Part shown: piece by piece, positions 20,586 to 30,249 of the stretch | Numbering within the stretch: position 1 is the stretch's first letter | Layout: each line of letters starts with the position of its first letter | NCBI RefSeq assembly: GCF_000003815.2 | Contig: NC_049987.1 | Coordinates: 23,815,190 to 23,850,734 of the forward strand | Direction: 5' to 3' | Length of the DNA stretch: 35,545 nucleotides | DNA from: Branchiostoma floridae | Taxonomy: Eukaryota > Chordata > Leptocardii > Amphioxiformes > Branchiostomatidae | Translations under genes and position numbers: made by a program | The notes under the pieces: model-generated | What the model saw: only the letters and a program-made list of their open reading frames with translations | Told to the model about the DNA's origin: nothing | Database searches by the model: none

Positions 20586-20706
20586 CTTTGACCTCCAGTT
20601 GAATGTTTCTTTTCACCGGCCCCAACACGTTAGATGCCTGGGAATTGTTAGTCCCCGCCCGGCCTATATCCACGTGTTTAACGGTCAGTGCTGACGACAT
20701 CTCCTG
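20586..20706 (-). pseudogene. Decayed tandem copy 2 of the second half of Ig5
   Basis: The frame stays open (SSALTVKHVDIGRAGT), but the tyrosine and cysteine of the YIC motif have become NNS, so it could not form the Ig disulfide. Its apparent acceptor would give phase 0, which does not fit its neighbours. The donor has become GTAGTT. It lies 166 bp downstream of the real Ig5 border at 20752. Confidence 0.8.
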
Positions 20707-20751
20707 ACACGATTAGATCTAAGTCTAAGTAATAGACATAAACTACGCTAC

Positions 20752-21069
20752 CTTTAACCTCAAGTTGAATGTTCCGTTTGACCGGCCCAAACACGTTAGA
20801 AGCCTGACAGATGTAAGTCCCCGCCCGGCCTATATCCACGTGTTTCACCGTGAGTGCTGACGACATCTCCTGCTCGCTGATCTTCTCGCTGATGCTGATG
20901 CCGTTGAGCCCGTCGTGTAAGGTGTTCTCTATGCCGTGTTTACTGCGCCACGTCCAGGTGATCCTGCCAGGTAACGGGTCCGCCACGATTCGGCAGCCTA
21001 ACCTAGCAGCGCCCCCTGACTGCACCGTCAGTACTTCAGCCAGGTCCTGGCCCAACAAGTGGGGCAGTC
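20752..21069 (-). CDS. Gene B exon: Ig domain 5 (single exon)
   Basis: 318-bp phase 1-1 exon, acceptor TACTATACTCAG and donor GTAGCG. It encodes a full Ig domain: GGAARLGCRIVADPLPGRIT with the B-strand cysteine, WTWRSKHG with the core tryptophan, MSSALTVKHVDIGRAGTYIC with the F-strand cysteine, and NVFGPVKRNIQLEVK. An FG-turn such as NxFGPxxxxIQLE is found in the last Ig domain of Kirre proteins. The gene A domain is split by a phase 2 intron. Confidence 0.88.
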
Positions 21070-21232
21070 CTGAGTATAGTAAAGAAGCAAACTTAAGTTG
21101 TAAATTTTGACATTTCTTACTTGTTCTAACATACACAAATACTTTATCGACCTGAGCCTGACGTCGTGACCAGGCCTGTACACATTTCACTCCACATGTT
21201 TTAAACCGGTGTCCGGCGGGTCCCGTAAATGT

Positions 21233-22410
21233 ACCGGTGTGACAGCGATCTCGCCCCCCCCCCCCCCTGCGATCTCGCCCCCCCGGGGGGGACGAGATCA
21301 CTAGCGTTTTCGCCCCCCTTTAGCGTTTTCGCCCCCCCCCCCCCAAGAGCAGCTGGTTACTACAAATTACAGGTGCGCTACCTGGTACTATACTGCACCT
21401 GGGGAGTAACGTATATGGTGTGTTACCTGGTACCTATATGGCACCTTATTACCGTACCGTAAGATGTCATACCTCGAAAGTCGATACTATATTGTTCGGT
21501 GCAAACATGACATTGAAATGAAAAAGACAATTTTTGCGGCTGAGGCGGCATAAAAACAGTGCTACTGCGAACGTATAAATCAACACCGTCTATGGTACGG
21601 AATACGTCAGCTATATGTTTTCAATTTGTCACAGTGTTTTCTTTCTTGTGCTGGAAACATTTCCAAAGCACTAACAAGAACACACGTGAATAATAGTTTC
21701 TCATTATAAACACTATCTACGCGCAAGTTGATATAGCTGTTGCTAAATACTAAACAAACACTGGTAAAGTACCAGTCTTAAGAAACACGGGTAAAGGCAT
21801 CAGTTCCTACATACTAGAAAAAAACAGTCATGTTGGAGGTGAAGATATCCCTTGGCCAGGTGCATATACCAAAATGTGCGTTTAACTGCGTTATTCTAAT
21901 CAATACCTAATATTTGCATAATTAATAAAACATTACATAGTTCTTTTGTGGTCACTTCATGGTAGAGACTTCATATTGGATATATATAGGTTGCTTGAGG
22001 ACAGGTGAATACAATGAAATACATCTTACGTCAAGACTCAGGTATATGCAATAATGGGAATACAAGGGACCCAACCCTCCTTGTCTGAAACAAGTTCAAC
22101 TATCTTATTACCATGTAATTACGTTAATATTGATACTATGAATGGAGTTATGTATCAAACTCGTGTACTTATATCATTCTGAAACTGCATTTTGTGATTT
22201 ATACCAATCAATCTCTAAAATGTCATGTAAACCCGTTTTTTTTGGGGGGGGCGAAATCGCTAAAGGGGGGCGAGGTAGGGGGGCGAGATCACTAGCCGGG
22301 GAGGGCGAGATCGCTAGTGATTTCGCCCCGGGGGGGCGAGATCGCTAGTGATTTCGCCCCCGGGGGGGCGAGATCACGGGGGGGGGGGGCGAGATCGCTG
22401 TCACACCGGT
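21233..22410. mobile_element. Inverted-repeat element with G/C runs and GCGATCTCGCCCC modules
   Basis: The left end ACCGGTGTGACAGCGATCTC followed by GCCCCCCC is exactly inverted at the right end (GCGAGATCGCTGTCACACCG, then GT). Inside each end are several short modules of the form GCGAGATCRCTAGTGATTTC and C or G runs up to about 14. The middle (21380-22230) is ordinary AT-rich DNA without coding signs. It is likely a non-autonomous DNA transposon. No target duplication was identified. G runs could form quadruplexes. Confidence 0.75.
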
Positions 22411-22675
22411 CTAGTATTCTGGCTTAGGTTTCCAGAATTTTGGCAGAATTCTGGCTCAAAGCCTACCTTCATTAATGTTATACCTACAAGTACCTGGTCA
22501 ATCTATTTTTAAATTATCAAATCGTCCGGAATTATACTGTCATCTGTTTATTGTCTGATTATTTGCAAAGGTGTAGTTATTTGTACATACAGGTGATGTT
22601 AATAATAATGACATTAGATAATTATAAGCGTATACTCTTACTACCAATATCGTATCAATACGCTGTTACTCTTAC

Positions 22676-22930
22676 CCATGACGTCTATTTTTGTTTCCTT
22701 TGAAACCTCCGGGAATCCCACGTTGGTTGCCACGCACTCATACGTCCCCTCCACTCCATAATCCACGCGGTTAAACCGCAGAGGGTTGTCCCAGTACAGA
22801 TTTGTATCCTTCCGCCGCCACCGGATGTGCGGTTTGGGGTTTCCGTCCGCCAAACAGTCCAATGAGAAGTCGTTATTGTCGTACTGTACTGTGATGGTCT
22901 GCTTCATACTCGGGTCTATCCAGGGTGGAT
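22676..22930 (-). CDS. Gene B exon: Ig domain 4
   Basis: 255-bp phase 1-1 exon, the same length as in gene A, between acceptor ATCTTTCCAG and donor GTAAGA. It encodes the linker YPPWI, FSLDCLADGNPKPHIRWRRK with the B-strand cysteine and core tryptophan, then LYWDNPLRFNRVDYGVEGTY and ECVATN with the second cysteine. It aligns with gene A Ig4 without gaps over most of its length. Confidence 0.9.
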
Positions 22931-23434
22931 CTGGAAAGATAGAACCATTCGTTAGTTTTAAATCAGTAGATAAAACGGAAGTTTGCTACTTCAAAGAGTT
23001 TCAGCTACGCTCTATGTTCCTTCGTCAATCCGGTTATGGCAGATCTCGCATTGGAGTTCCCTTGTAACGTGCCTGATGAGTTCACTATTACATGACAAGA
23101 GACAATACTAAACAAGATTGAGATAGACATATATGCCCTCTGTCCCTGTTTAGGCCTGGCAGCTTTCAGGAATGAAAAGCATGATATAAAAGACGCCAAA
23201 CTACACATACGTAAAAGAGAATAGTCGTGGGCATTATATGTGTACGTCTTTACGTATACATGTCCACAAACAACCCGTCTGGGCCCTGGTTTGGAAATGA
23301 CGTTAGCCTTAAGGTATTTCGTTGTCTACGCATGCGGATTGCCCCCCTCGCACCTATCGGAAAGCAGTCTCCATCCGACAACATTAAGTTACATTGTCCA
23401 TTATGTCATTACCCGATCATACACTGGGACTTAC

Positions 23435-23550
23435 AGCGAACCTGCAGTGTGACCGTCCCGACGTCCACAGGCGGGATCCCGTTATCGGCAGTACACTGGT
23501 ACACTCCCGCGTCGTACCGCGACACCTTACGGAGGATCAGGTGGTTTCCT
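23435..23550 (-). CDS. Gene B exon: second half of Ig domain 3
   Basis: 116-bp exon, phase 2 in and 1 out, acceptor TCTCCCCTAG and donor GTAAGT. It encodes GNHLILRKVSRYDAGVYQCT with the typical YDAGVYQC motif, then ADNGIPPVDVGTVTLQVR. Length and phases equal those of the gene A exon at 8494. The longer + strand open frame over this region is its shadow. Confidence 0.87.
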
Positions 23551-24048
23551 CTAGGGGAGAGAGAAAAAAAACGTCAGAATATATTAAATAGATCTGAAAA
23601 ACGTTTTCATAGTCATTTTTACCGCAATAGAAACAATGAAACATCGCCCAGACATTTTATGTTCGATGTTTGTCATTCCATGAAACCTGTCATATGATAT
23701 AAGGCGTGTTGCAATCAGTTCGGCTCAGTTCAGTTCATCCTCTGAGAGGTAACAACAGCATTTACACAAATTCCTGTGCAGCATGAAAGAGCGGAGCTCT
23801 TCAACCTTAAGTCAAGTGTCCTCCATAAGTAATTTCCTAAGCGTGGAGGAAGGGCGACCACGCCTGCGACGCTCGTCCAGTGGTCACAGCAGGACCGCTC
23901 CAGTCATTACTGTGCACAGTTCATGATATCAAATAGGGAGGTACATTACTACCTTTACCTTTTGTCTGTACTTTGCATATGACACTGTCACTAACTTGCA
24001 GTGCCATAGTGTCCTCGTCTGCCCCAAAGCAAATGAAGAATAAAGTAC

Positions 24049-24196
24049 CGTTCGGTCCCGAGTAATGAGTGATGATGCTCGAGCTTCCTCCACGTCACCG
24101 TCGATGCGGGGTTGCCCTCCACCAGACAGGTCAGGTTCGCCAGGTCCCCCTCTCTGGCAAAAACGGACGGGCGGGGAATAAATACCTCTGGCGGGT
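24049..24196 (-). CDS. Gene B exon: first half of Ig domain 3
   Basis: 148-bp exon, phase 1 in and 2 out, acceptor TTTGTCCTGCAG and donor GTACTT. It encodes PPEVFIPRPSVFAREGDLAN, LTCLVEGNPASTVTWRKLEH with the cysteine and core tryptophan, and ends GTE. It matches the gene A exon at 8016 in length and phase. Two decayed copies of its start lie just upstream. Confidence 0.87.
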
Positions 24197-24349
24197 CTGC
24201 AGGACAAAAATTTATAAAACTGTGAAATAGCTAGGGACAACGGTGTAAAGTCTACATCCCACTACACGGCGTTCGCGCTGCGACCTCCCTGCGACCTGCA
24301 TTGGTGTTGTATAACTCTTGACTTCATACATGGAATATCATCAAAAATG

Positions 24350-24407
24350 ACCGGGTCATCCTCTTTCACAAAGACGGACGGGCGGGGGATGAATACTTCG
24401 GATGGGT
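24350..24407 (-). pseudogene. Decayed tandem copy 2 of the Ig3 exon start
   Basis: The acceptor TTGTCTTGCAG is intact and the frame reads PSEVFIPRPSVFVKED. Similarity ends before the position of the first cysteine. Its start lies 211 bp from the real exon start. The following intron-side bases (GATAAAACTG, TTAGCTAGGG) are duplicated too. Confidence 0.8.
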
Positions 24408-24494
24408 CTGCAAGACAAAGAGTGATAAAACTGTGCATTAGCTAGGGGCCCGGTGTGAGGTCCACATCCCACTACATTTTACAAACATGAGATG

Positions 24495-24543
24495 GACGGT
24501 TATACCGGCTATATACAGAAAGGGATGAAGACCTCAGGCAGGT
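24495..24543 (-). pseudogene. Decayed tandem copy 3 of the Ig3 exon start
   Basis: Retains an acceptor-like ATCATGCAG and reads LPEVFIPFCI before an in-frame TAG. It lies 136 bp from copy 2 and shares the same duplicated intron bases (TGATAAAACTGAGAATTAG). Confidence 0.75.
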
Positions 24544-24672
24544 CTGCATGATAAAGTGTGATAAAACTGAGAATTAGCTAGGGACCTAGTGTAAGGTCCC
24601 CATTCCGCTGGTTTTATGTAGCTCTAGAGGTCTGCTTCTTTCAGCTTTGACAAACGTAAGACGGACACTTCA

Positions 24673-24918
24673 TTATTGAGGAGGCTTACAAAACAGAAAC
24701 ATACCTTGAAGTTTACGTTGGCAAAAATTGCCGAAACTAGACCGTACTGTCTTGACCGGAATTCGTGCGCCGATATAATTAGGAACACCGGTCTGGGCCA
24801 CAGCGGTATAGAGTTCAATAATGTCCTCCCCCGGTGCCAGTGGCACCCGGCTGTGAAGAGAAACCGGCGGCTCGCCTTGTGTTGTCACCAGGGGGCTGAC
24901 GAAAGGATCTCGGGCCAT
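24673..24918 (-). pseudogene. Remnant of retroelement ORF2 (pol) start
   Basis: A second - strand frame overlaps the end of the gag-like ORF by about 100 bp and reads LAPGEDIIELYTAVAQTG, then VPNYIGARIPV. The GARIPV motif after an overlap with ORF1 is how I recall ORF2 starting in DIRS/Ngaro-type elements. After KTV the sequence runs into the flanking exon array, so the polymerase is missing. Confidence 0.5.
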
Positions 24919-26383
24919 GTCGGCACTCAGTCTTGGGATGTTCCTCTTCCACGCGTCGGACTAAAAGACACATGCAACAGATATGCTTAACCTGTCCCCA
25001 GCGCGGGTCCCAGTGTTCCGGCCCCTGCTGACAGTTCCCGTGCTGGTACGCCTCGCACCAGCGTGGCCTGTTGGGGTCCCTAGCAGTCGAGCGCGCTTGA
25101 GCCCGTGGCGCGGCGGGAGGGTGGGATACACCCGCCTGGGCGCGATAGGACCTCTCCCTGGTGTTATCTATTGTCTCCTTAGAGCTAGACCAGGAGATTG
25201 TGCCATTCTCCATAGCATACAACACAGAAGCATGTGTCTCCCTCACAATGCCCCAATCGTAATAAGCAGCATCAAACATTAGATCCGATAAGTGTTCGAG
25301 TCTGATCCGAACAGACCGCTTGACGTGTTTTTTCTCCAAGAGATTTTTGACGAAGCCGTGCACAAACATGGATGTTGATAGATCGTCATACGTCACACAC
25401 CCATCGCCCCCCTTGCCCTTGCCAGGGAAGTGGACATGGTGGTGGGGCCACTCGATTTTTACCCGACTAGACGCGGAATCGTTAATGGTCTTGGTGCGAC
25501 CGCTTTTCTTACCTCGGCGGCGGCGGCGTGGAGAAGATGAAGACCTCGAGTCCGAGCTGTGCCGTCGGCGGTGAGCTGACCGGTGTCGGCGTCTGTGGCA
25601 TTTGTGGTCGTTGCTGCGGCGGCGTCGGGAGCGGGAGCCGTCTGTTGACCGGGACCGGGACGTGGAGCTCGTTGTTGAGTCGGAGGAAGAACGCTTCCGT
25701 GACGAGACCGGTCGTTTCCCGAGAAGGTCGTCGATGTTTTTCAGGCGACGGCGTGAGCGGGCGGCGTCTGGAGACCGCGAGCGGGATGAGGACGGGCTTG
25801 TGTCCTTCCTGTCCTTCCGGCGAGAGGAGGAACGCTTCCTCGGTTTCTTCCCGAAGATTTCATCCAGGGTTTTATCGACCCTGTCAGCAAGGTCGTCGTC
25901 TTCCCGCAAGTCCCTCGCGGTAGGGGCCCGTTCCTCTTCGCTGGCCTCCGACCAGAGTCCTTTGGCTAGCTCCTTGGCCTTGCTGTCTCTCTTCAGCTTT
26001 TTTAGGGACCGGCGGACCCTCTCCTCAAGGCTGTCCGAGTTGTTGTCTGAGCCCGAGGAGAGACCCGCCGTACACTTGCCACGACCATGCGGCCCTCGAT
26101 GACCCCTGACTGGCATCGTGCAGACTGAACAAACTTTAGGCTTTGCCATCGCGGAAAGGGGGAAATCCCTGACCAAAGCTCGAAAACCGGGGAGCGAGTC
26201 TCCGTGCGCCTCGCTTCCCGCGGACGAAACACAGAATGAGAGCCCCGGTGTGGTGTGCGGAGGTGTGAAGAGGCAAGGACGGACACGCGGTGACCACGTG
26301 GGAGGTCAGACAAAGACCGGAGACGGGGTTGTCGTAAATTAATAAAAATGACATCACTGACATTATTCCACAATTAGCATATT
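24753..26383 (-). mobile_element. Truncated tyrosine-recombinase (DIRS/Ngaro-like) retroelement
   Basis: A GC-rich block of about 1.63 kb with an intact gag-like frame and the overlapping start of a second frame. It interrupts a local array of Ig2 exon copies: flanks resembling one array unit (GAAACTAGACCGTACTGT on the left, GTTCTAAGTTCTACTCACAT on the right) lie on either side. Borders are therefore approximate. Reverse transcriptase, RNase H and recombinase regions are absent. The assignment rests on recalled gag and pol-start motifs. Confidence 0.6.
24815..26149 (-). CDS. Gag-like ORF1 of the retroelement (444 aa)
   Basis: Start chosen at the first ATG (MAKPKV). The N-terminus has a C-x2-C-x6-H-x3-H-x4-C cluster (C7, C10, H17, H21, C26), a possible zinc site. 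A long, highly charged Arg/Ser-rich central part (SRSRS, RRRRSNDHK) follows. A globular segment then reads VTYDDLSTSMFVHGFVKNLL. Near the C-terminus comes a second Cys/His cluster (RPRWCEAYQHGNC, HICCMC, EEHPKTEC). Such gag-like proteins with a terminal C/H cluster are, from memory, typical of DIRS/Ngaro-type elements in lancelets and corals. The frame is intact despite loss of most of the element. It is on the same strand as gene B, inside an intron. Confidence 0.65.
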   Translation of the reverse strand: MAKPKVCSVCTMPVRGHRGPHGRGKCTAGLSSGSDNNSDSLEERVRRSLKKLKRDSKAKELAKGLWSEASEEERAPTARDLREDDDLADRVDKTLDEIFGKKPRKRSSSRRKDRKDTSPSSSRSRSPDAARSRRRLKNIDDLLGKRPVSSRKRSSSDSTTSSTSRSRSTDGSRSRRRRSNDHKCHRRRHRSAHRRRHSSDSRSSSSPRRRRRGKKSGRTKTINDSASSRVKIEWPHHHVHFPGKGKGGDGCVTYDDLSTSMFVHGFVKNLLEKKHVKRSVRIRLEHLSDLMFDAAYYDWGIVRETHASVLYAMENGTISWSSSKETIDNTRERSYRAQAGVSHPPAAPRAQARSTARDPNRPRWCEAYQHGNCQQGPEHWDPRWGQVKHICCMCLLVRRVEEEHPKTECRHGPRSFRQPPGDNTRRAAGFSSQPGATGTGGGHY

Positions 26384-26394
26384 CGTTCTAAGTT

Positions 26395-26640
26395 CTACTC
26401 ACATTGGATGTCACGTCCAGGGCCCTTGATGATGCCACGGGTTTGGCCATGTCAGCGATAATTTACACAGGCACTAGAATCAGGTTTGCCAAGGATTATA
26501 AAACACTAGAAGCCTTAACGTTTACTGTGGCAAATATCCCCGAGACTAGACTGTTAGGATCGTTGGCTTTAGTTCTACTCTCATTGGATGGCCAGGACCC
26601 TCGATGATGCCACGGGTTTGACCAGGTTAGGGATAATTTT
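26395..26640 (-). pseudogene. Two decayed tandem copies of the second Ig2 exon
   Basis: Copies of the exon end and donor region end at about 26403 and 26583, that is 180 and 153 bp apart from each other and from the real border at 26736. Both keep GTGGCATCATC.AGGG and the intron block GATTATAAAACACTAGAAGC. One donor has become GAGAGT; the other keeps GTGAGT but has inserted bases before it. A further intron fragment of the array lies beyond the retroelement near 24710-24752. Confidence 0.8.
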
Positions 26641-26735
26641 CATAGGTTTGCTAAGGATTATAAAACACTAGAAGCCTCAATGTTTACTGTGCCAAATATA
26701 ACTGAGACTAGACTACACTGTTAAGCTATACTCAC

Positions 26736-26839
26736 ATTGGATGTCCAGGACCCTCGATGATGCCACTGGTTTGACCAGATCAGGAAAGCCCTGGTCTGCC
26801 TTGCAGGTGTAGTTGACTCCGTTTTCCCAGCGACTGACC
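26736..26839 (-). CDS. Gene B exon: second part of Ig domain 2
   Basis: 104-bp exon, phase 2 in and 1 out, acceptor ATTTTACTCTCAG and donor GTGAGT. It encodes VSRWENGVNYTCKADQGFPD with the F-strand cysteine, then PVASSRVLDIQ. It aligns with gene A RWDHGRNFTCMADQGYP. The intron before it sits about 19 residues later than the gene A Ig2 intron. Confidence 0.87.
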
Positions 26840-27093
26840 CTGAGAGTAAAATATAGGCCGTACATGTAAAAAAGCATTGGAAAGAAAAAAAAACTCATTA
26901 CTTGTTGTGTTTAGCCATTTGTTTCTTAATCTTTACCACTTAGATTTTTAAAAAAACGAATAAACCTTTTCTTCTTCTATATTTGACATATTTTTTACCC
27001 GCGTTTTGAGTGTCATCAATATAAGCGAATCGCCATTGCCTAATAATGAACGAAACCATCCGTATAATCCATCCAAACAAACCGAAGGCAAAC

Positions 27094-27295
27094 CTTCGGA
27101 TGGACAGTTTAGCCACCATGTCCTCCATCTGCCACTGCTCGGACGGGCGGATGGACTGCACCAGGCGGGTCCCGTTGTACCACTCCAGCCGGGGTAGCGG
27201 GTGGCCTCCGTACGACACGCATGACAGGAGCAGGGAGTGGCCGTGGATCACAGGACCGTCACCGCCGTCTATGTCCGGTGGGGCGGGGACGGGCT
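27094..27295 (-). CDS. Gene B exon: first part of Ig domain 2
   Basis: 202-bp exon, phase 1 in and 2 out, acceptor TTGGTTTTCCCAG and donor GTTTGC. It encodes PPDIDGGDGPVIHGHSLLLS, the cysteine in SCVSYG, HPLPRLEWYNGTRLVQS with the core tryptophan, and MVAKLSIR. IDGGDGPVI is close to the Ig2 start of Kirre proteins. The donor is a weak match, but it is the one that makes frame and paralog alignment agree. Confidence 0.85.
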
Positions 27296-27385
27296 CTGGG
27301 AAAACCAAGAAAGGCAGTTAACAACTAAGAAGGGGACCTGTATCTACTGGTATCTGTATGACCGATATACATGTAGCCATTAGGC

Positions 27386-27483
27386 TTATCTTCCGTATGA
27401 CACGCAGGACAGGAGCAGGGAGTGGCCGTGGATCACAGGACCGTCTCCGCCGTCTATGTCTGGTGGAGCGAGCACGGGCTCTG
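27386..27483 (-). pseudogene. Recent partial copy of the Ig2 first-part exon
   Basis: About 88 bp are roughly 90% identical to the real exon start, with an intact acceptor (GTTCTCCCAG), and read EPVLAPPDIDGGDGPVI to SCVSYGR before TAA. It breaks off before the tryptophan, so it cannot form an Ig half. It lies about 187 bp upstream (- strand) of the real exon. Confidence 0.88.
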
Positions 27484-27569
27484 GGAGAACGGAGAGAAAC
27501 AGATTATAACTAATAAGCCTGTATCTAGTGGTATCTGTATAACCGATATACATGTACCCCAAACCCTCC

Positions 27570-27825
27570 ATATGGCAAACAAGGCAGGAGGAGGGGTGAC
27601 AGTGGAATTGTGGAATTGTCAGACTATCTCCTGTGTCTGTTCTGAGAGAATGGAAAGAAAGAATCAGCTATACCAGTTAGTGTGCCTTTATCAGTATCTA
27701 GATAACCAGTATAACCGTAAACCACGGTACGACAGGCAGGGCAGCTTCAGGAAATTGCCGTGTATTACCCGACGGTCTCCGCCGTATATGTCTAGTAGGG
27801 GACTGGCTCTGGGGAATCGGAAAGT
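27570..27825 (-). pseudogene. Two older decayed copies of the Ig2 first-part exon
   Basis: Weak copies show the same order of blocks: a GGCAGG motif, ACAGTGG or AAATTGCCGTG, a CGGTCTCCGCCGTATATGTC block (27771-27790), and the acceptor-side CTGGCTCTGGGGAA. No usable reading frame remains. They extend the local array to four units. Confidence 0.6.
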
Positions 27826-27969
27826 AAGAGTGCGCTCCATGTATAAGGAGATGCTTCGTTAATCCAACAACGGTAGCTAACGGAGTTTTGTGTTATTCAG
27901 CGAAAGACCAGAGACACGACAGCCAGGAGCCTTATCAGCGGTTATAGTTGAGCGATGGACACGATTCAT

Positions 27970-28600
27970 GAATGACAGCCAAGAGTCTTACGTGCCATTA
28001 ATTGAAGTGCTAGAGAGAAATGTCGCAGCCCAAGGGAGCTAAGTGTCCTTGGTTTAACTAGGTACTAGGCAGAACATAATGTCCCATGGGAGTTAGGGGG
28101 CATTGATTGAAGTACATGTGCTAGGTACCAAAATGACAGCAAGAGTCAGGTAGTCTTGGTTGCATTGATGTAATAGATAGAAACATTGCAACCCAAGAGA
28201 GCTAGGTGGCCTTGATTGTAATACATGTACTGGGTTCATAGATTACGACCAGGCGAGTTAGGTTGCCATGATTGTAATGCATGTACGAGGTTTTATATAA
28301 ATGACGACCAGGGGAGCTAGGTGGCCTTGATTGTAATACATGTACTGGGTTCATAAATGACGACCAAGAGAGTTAGGCGTCCTTCATTGTAATACATGTA
28401 CTGGGTTCATAAATGACGACCAAGAGAGTTAGGTGTCCTTCATTGTAATACATGTACTGGGTTCATAAATGACGACCAAGAGAGTTAGGCGTCCTTCATT
28501 GTAATACATGTACTGGGTTCATAAATGACGACCAAGAGAGTTAGGCGTCCTTGATTGAGGTACTAGGCAACACATAATAGCCCAGGAGTGTCAGGTGGCC
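27970..28600. repeat. 56-bp minisatellite, about ten units, in the first visible gene B intron
   Basis: The central units start with AAATGACGACC at 28299, 28355, 28411, 28467 and 28523, exactly 56 bp apart, and contain TTGTAATACATGTACTGGGT. The 28355-28523 units are nearly identical. Units toward 27970 are increasingly diverged, as expected for an array growing from one end. Confidence 0.9.
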
Positions 28601-29717
28601 TTGATGTCTTCAGTATGATCTGATGCACACCGTGAAAATGAATGACACAGGGATGTATCTAACATTGACCGGGGAGCACAACGGTAACGATTCGTACTTT
28701 ATCTTGTTGATGCATGCCTCATGCTCGCTGTATTGGCATTTCAGTTGGACCAATATGAGAAATAAAAAGGTGATACATACAGCTGATATGGTTGTCTAGA
28801 CTATACAGATCTATGTGTGACATTGCCTTTTGCGTCGCTTTGTGTGTTATCTATATCTCCACATCTATAATTAAGACCTTAAGGTTACACCCTGCGTGTT
28901 GTCGAAACAGGCAGTAGACACTGCATAGTGGGGCGGGATGTTGAAGTACGCACATAGAGATAATAAGTCCTGCAAAGAAGACTATCGAAACCTATTTGAC
29001 TCTAATGTTTAGATCGCTTTGACTGTTATTCATCTCTCCACGCATAAGAATTCCATCTGCAACTTTATCAAAGAAGCGTTAAGCGTTATCAGCTTGGAAC
29101 ATTCAGATGATATCAGATTGGTTTCAAGGCGATAGTTTCAGACAGCTTACATGTATAATCACACCCCTTATTCCACTAAGGCGGCGACGACACGGTGAGT
29201 TGACTGAGCGCTCAACGAATGTATTACAAAACGACTCTTTTACGCCTTGATTTTTTTTTTCATTTTCAGTCATGCTTTTACATTTTGGCAGATATTCTTA
29301 TTATGAAATCATTTACACAAATGCTATTCCTGTTGAAGCGAGGTCTCTACTCGATTACCGTCTAGGTACGAAATGAAAGTTTCAAATGGAGGGAGGCTTG
29401 AATCATTTGGAAATCTGCAGGCTGGTTTGTGATAGATAGATAGCACCAAACGCATCTTGAACGACAGGCACATAAAGCTTAAGTGCTCAGTGGTACTGCT
29501 ACCGTGATGGATTTTGCTGCCGGCTGACAGCAATAACTAAGCTTGGGTCTTTAAGAAAGCGTTATCTTGTCAGCATCTTTAGCATGACATTTCCAACCAC
29601 CATCGTTTCTTTAGGAATAAGATCTCTTGAGAATATTTTACTCGTCGTTCTAAGGTGTAAGATAGAGAGCATTTGACACTTTATCAGATGATTGGAGGTA
29701 CCAAACCCATCACAATC
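28601..29717. other. Intronic sequence without recognised features
   Basis: Ordinary AT-rich sequence inside the long gene B intron. I found no exon with splice support and no clear repeat here. The short open frames are unsupported. Confidence 0.5.
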
Positions 29718-30014
29718 CAGGCCTCGAAATACCCCCTGCATATGCAGGTTATTGCAGGTAAAACTGGAGCTGTGTAGGTATTTCTGGAGTCTACCTGCAC
29801 CTAACCTGCACTGGTCCATGTACTGGGTTTTATACATAAATGCCCTATAATGTACGTGTATATGGATTGCTATTAGCTGCAGCGACTGTTAGCACCTATA
29901 AAGTATAAAAGAAAAAAATAGCAATGGTTTCTGATCAATACTTCCTAAATTCAGAGTGTTGCAGGTAAAATATGTCAGGTGCAGGTATGCAGAAAAAAAG
30001 TATTTCGAGCCCTG
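29718..30014. mobile_element. hAT-like MITE, copy 2
   Basis: Related to 15425-15769: the left end is CAGGCCTCGAAATAC, and the right end is the complement of CAGGGCTCGAAATAC. The body shares CTACCTGCACCTAACCTGCA and GTTTTATACATAAATG. It is shorter by about 50 bp owing to internal deletions. It lies in the long gene B intron. Confidence 0.7.
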
Positions 30015-30249
30015 CTATCACTTACTATTGAATGGGGCATCAACTCAATGAGGCATGCTCAGAATCAAGGAGCATTTACTACTCAAGATATTGTGGGGAA
30101 CCTTAATGCTGCATTAGGTGCGTTGAGATATCAAACCTATTACGGTATCTGTGCATGTCGGCTGTGATTTTATGTTTTTGCTGTGAATAAAGAAGCTGAC
30201 TTTCCCCTATAAGCACCACATACCGGTATTGATGAATGTAGCGTTAACT

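Noticed and set aside
23227-23697. 156-residue + strand frame
   Set aside because: It is antisense to the gene B Ig3 exon, which has correct splice sites, phases and paralog match on the - strand.
25320-26102. Several + strand frames of 84-166 residues across the gag-like region
   Set aside because: They are antisense shadows of the GC-rich, Arg/Ser-rich gag-like frame on the - strand.
28240-28560. CRISPR-like array
   Set aside because: The 56-bp units are contiguous tandem repeats without unique spacers, in a eukaryotic intron.
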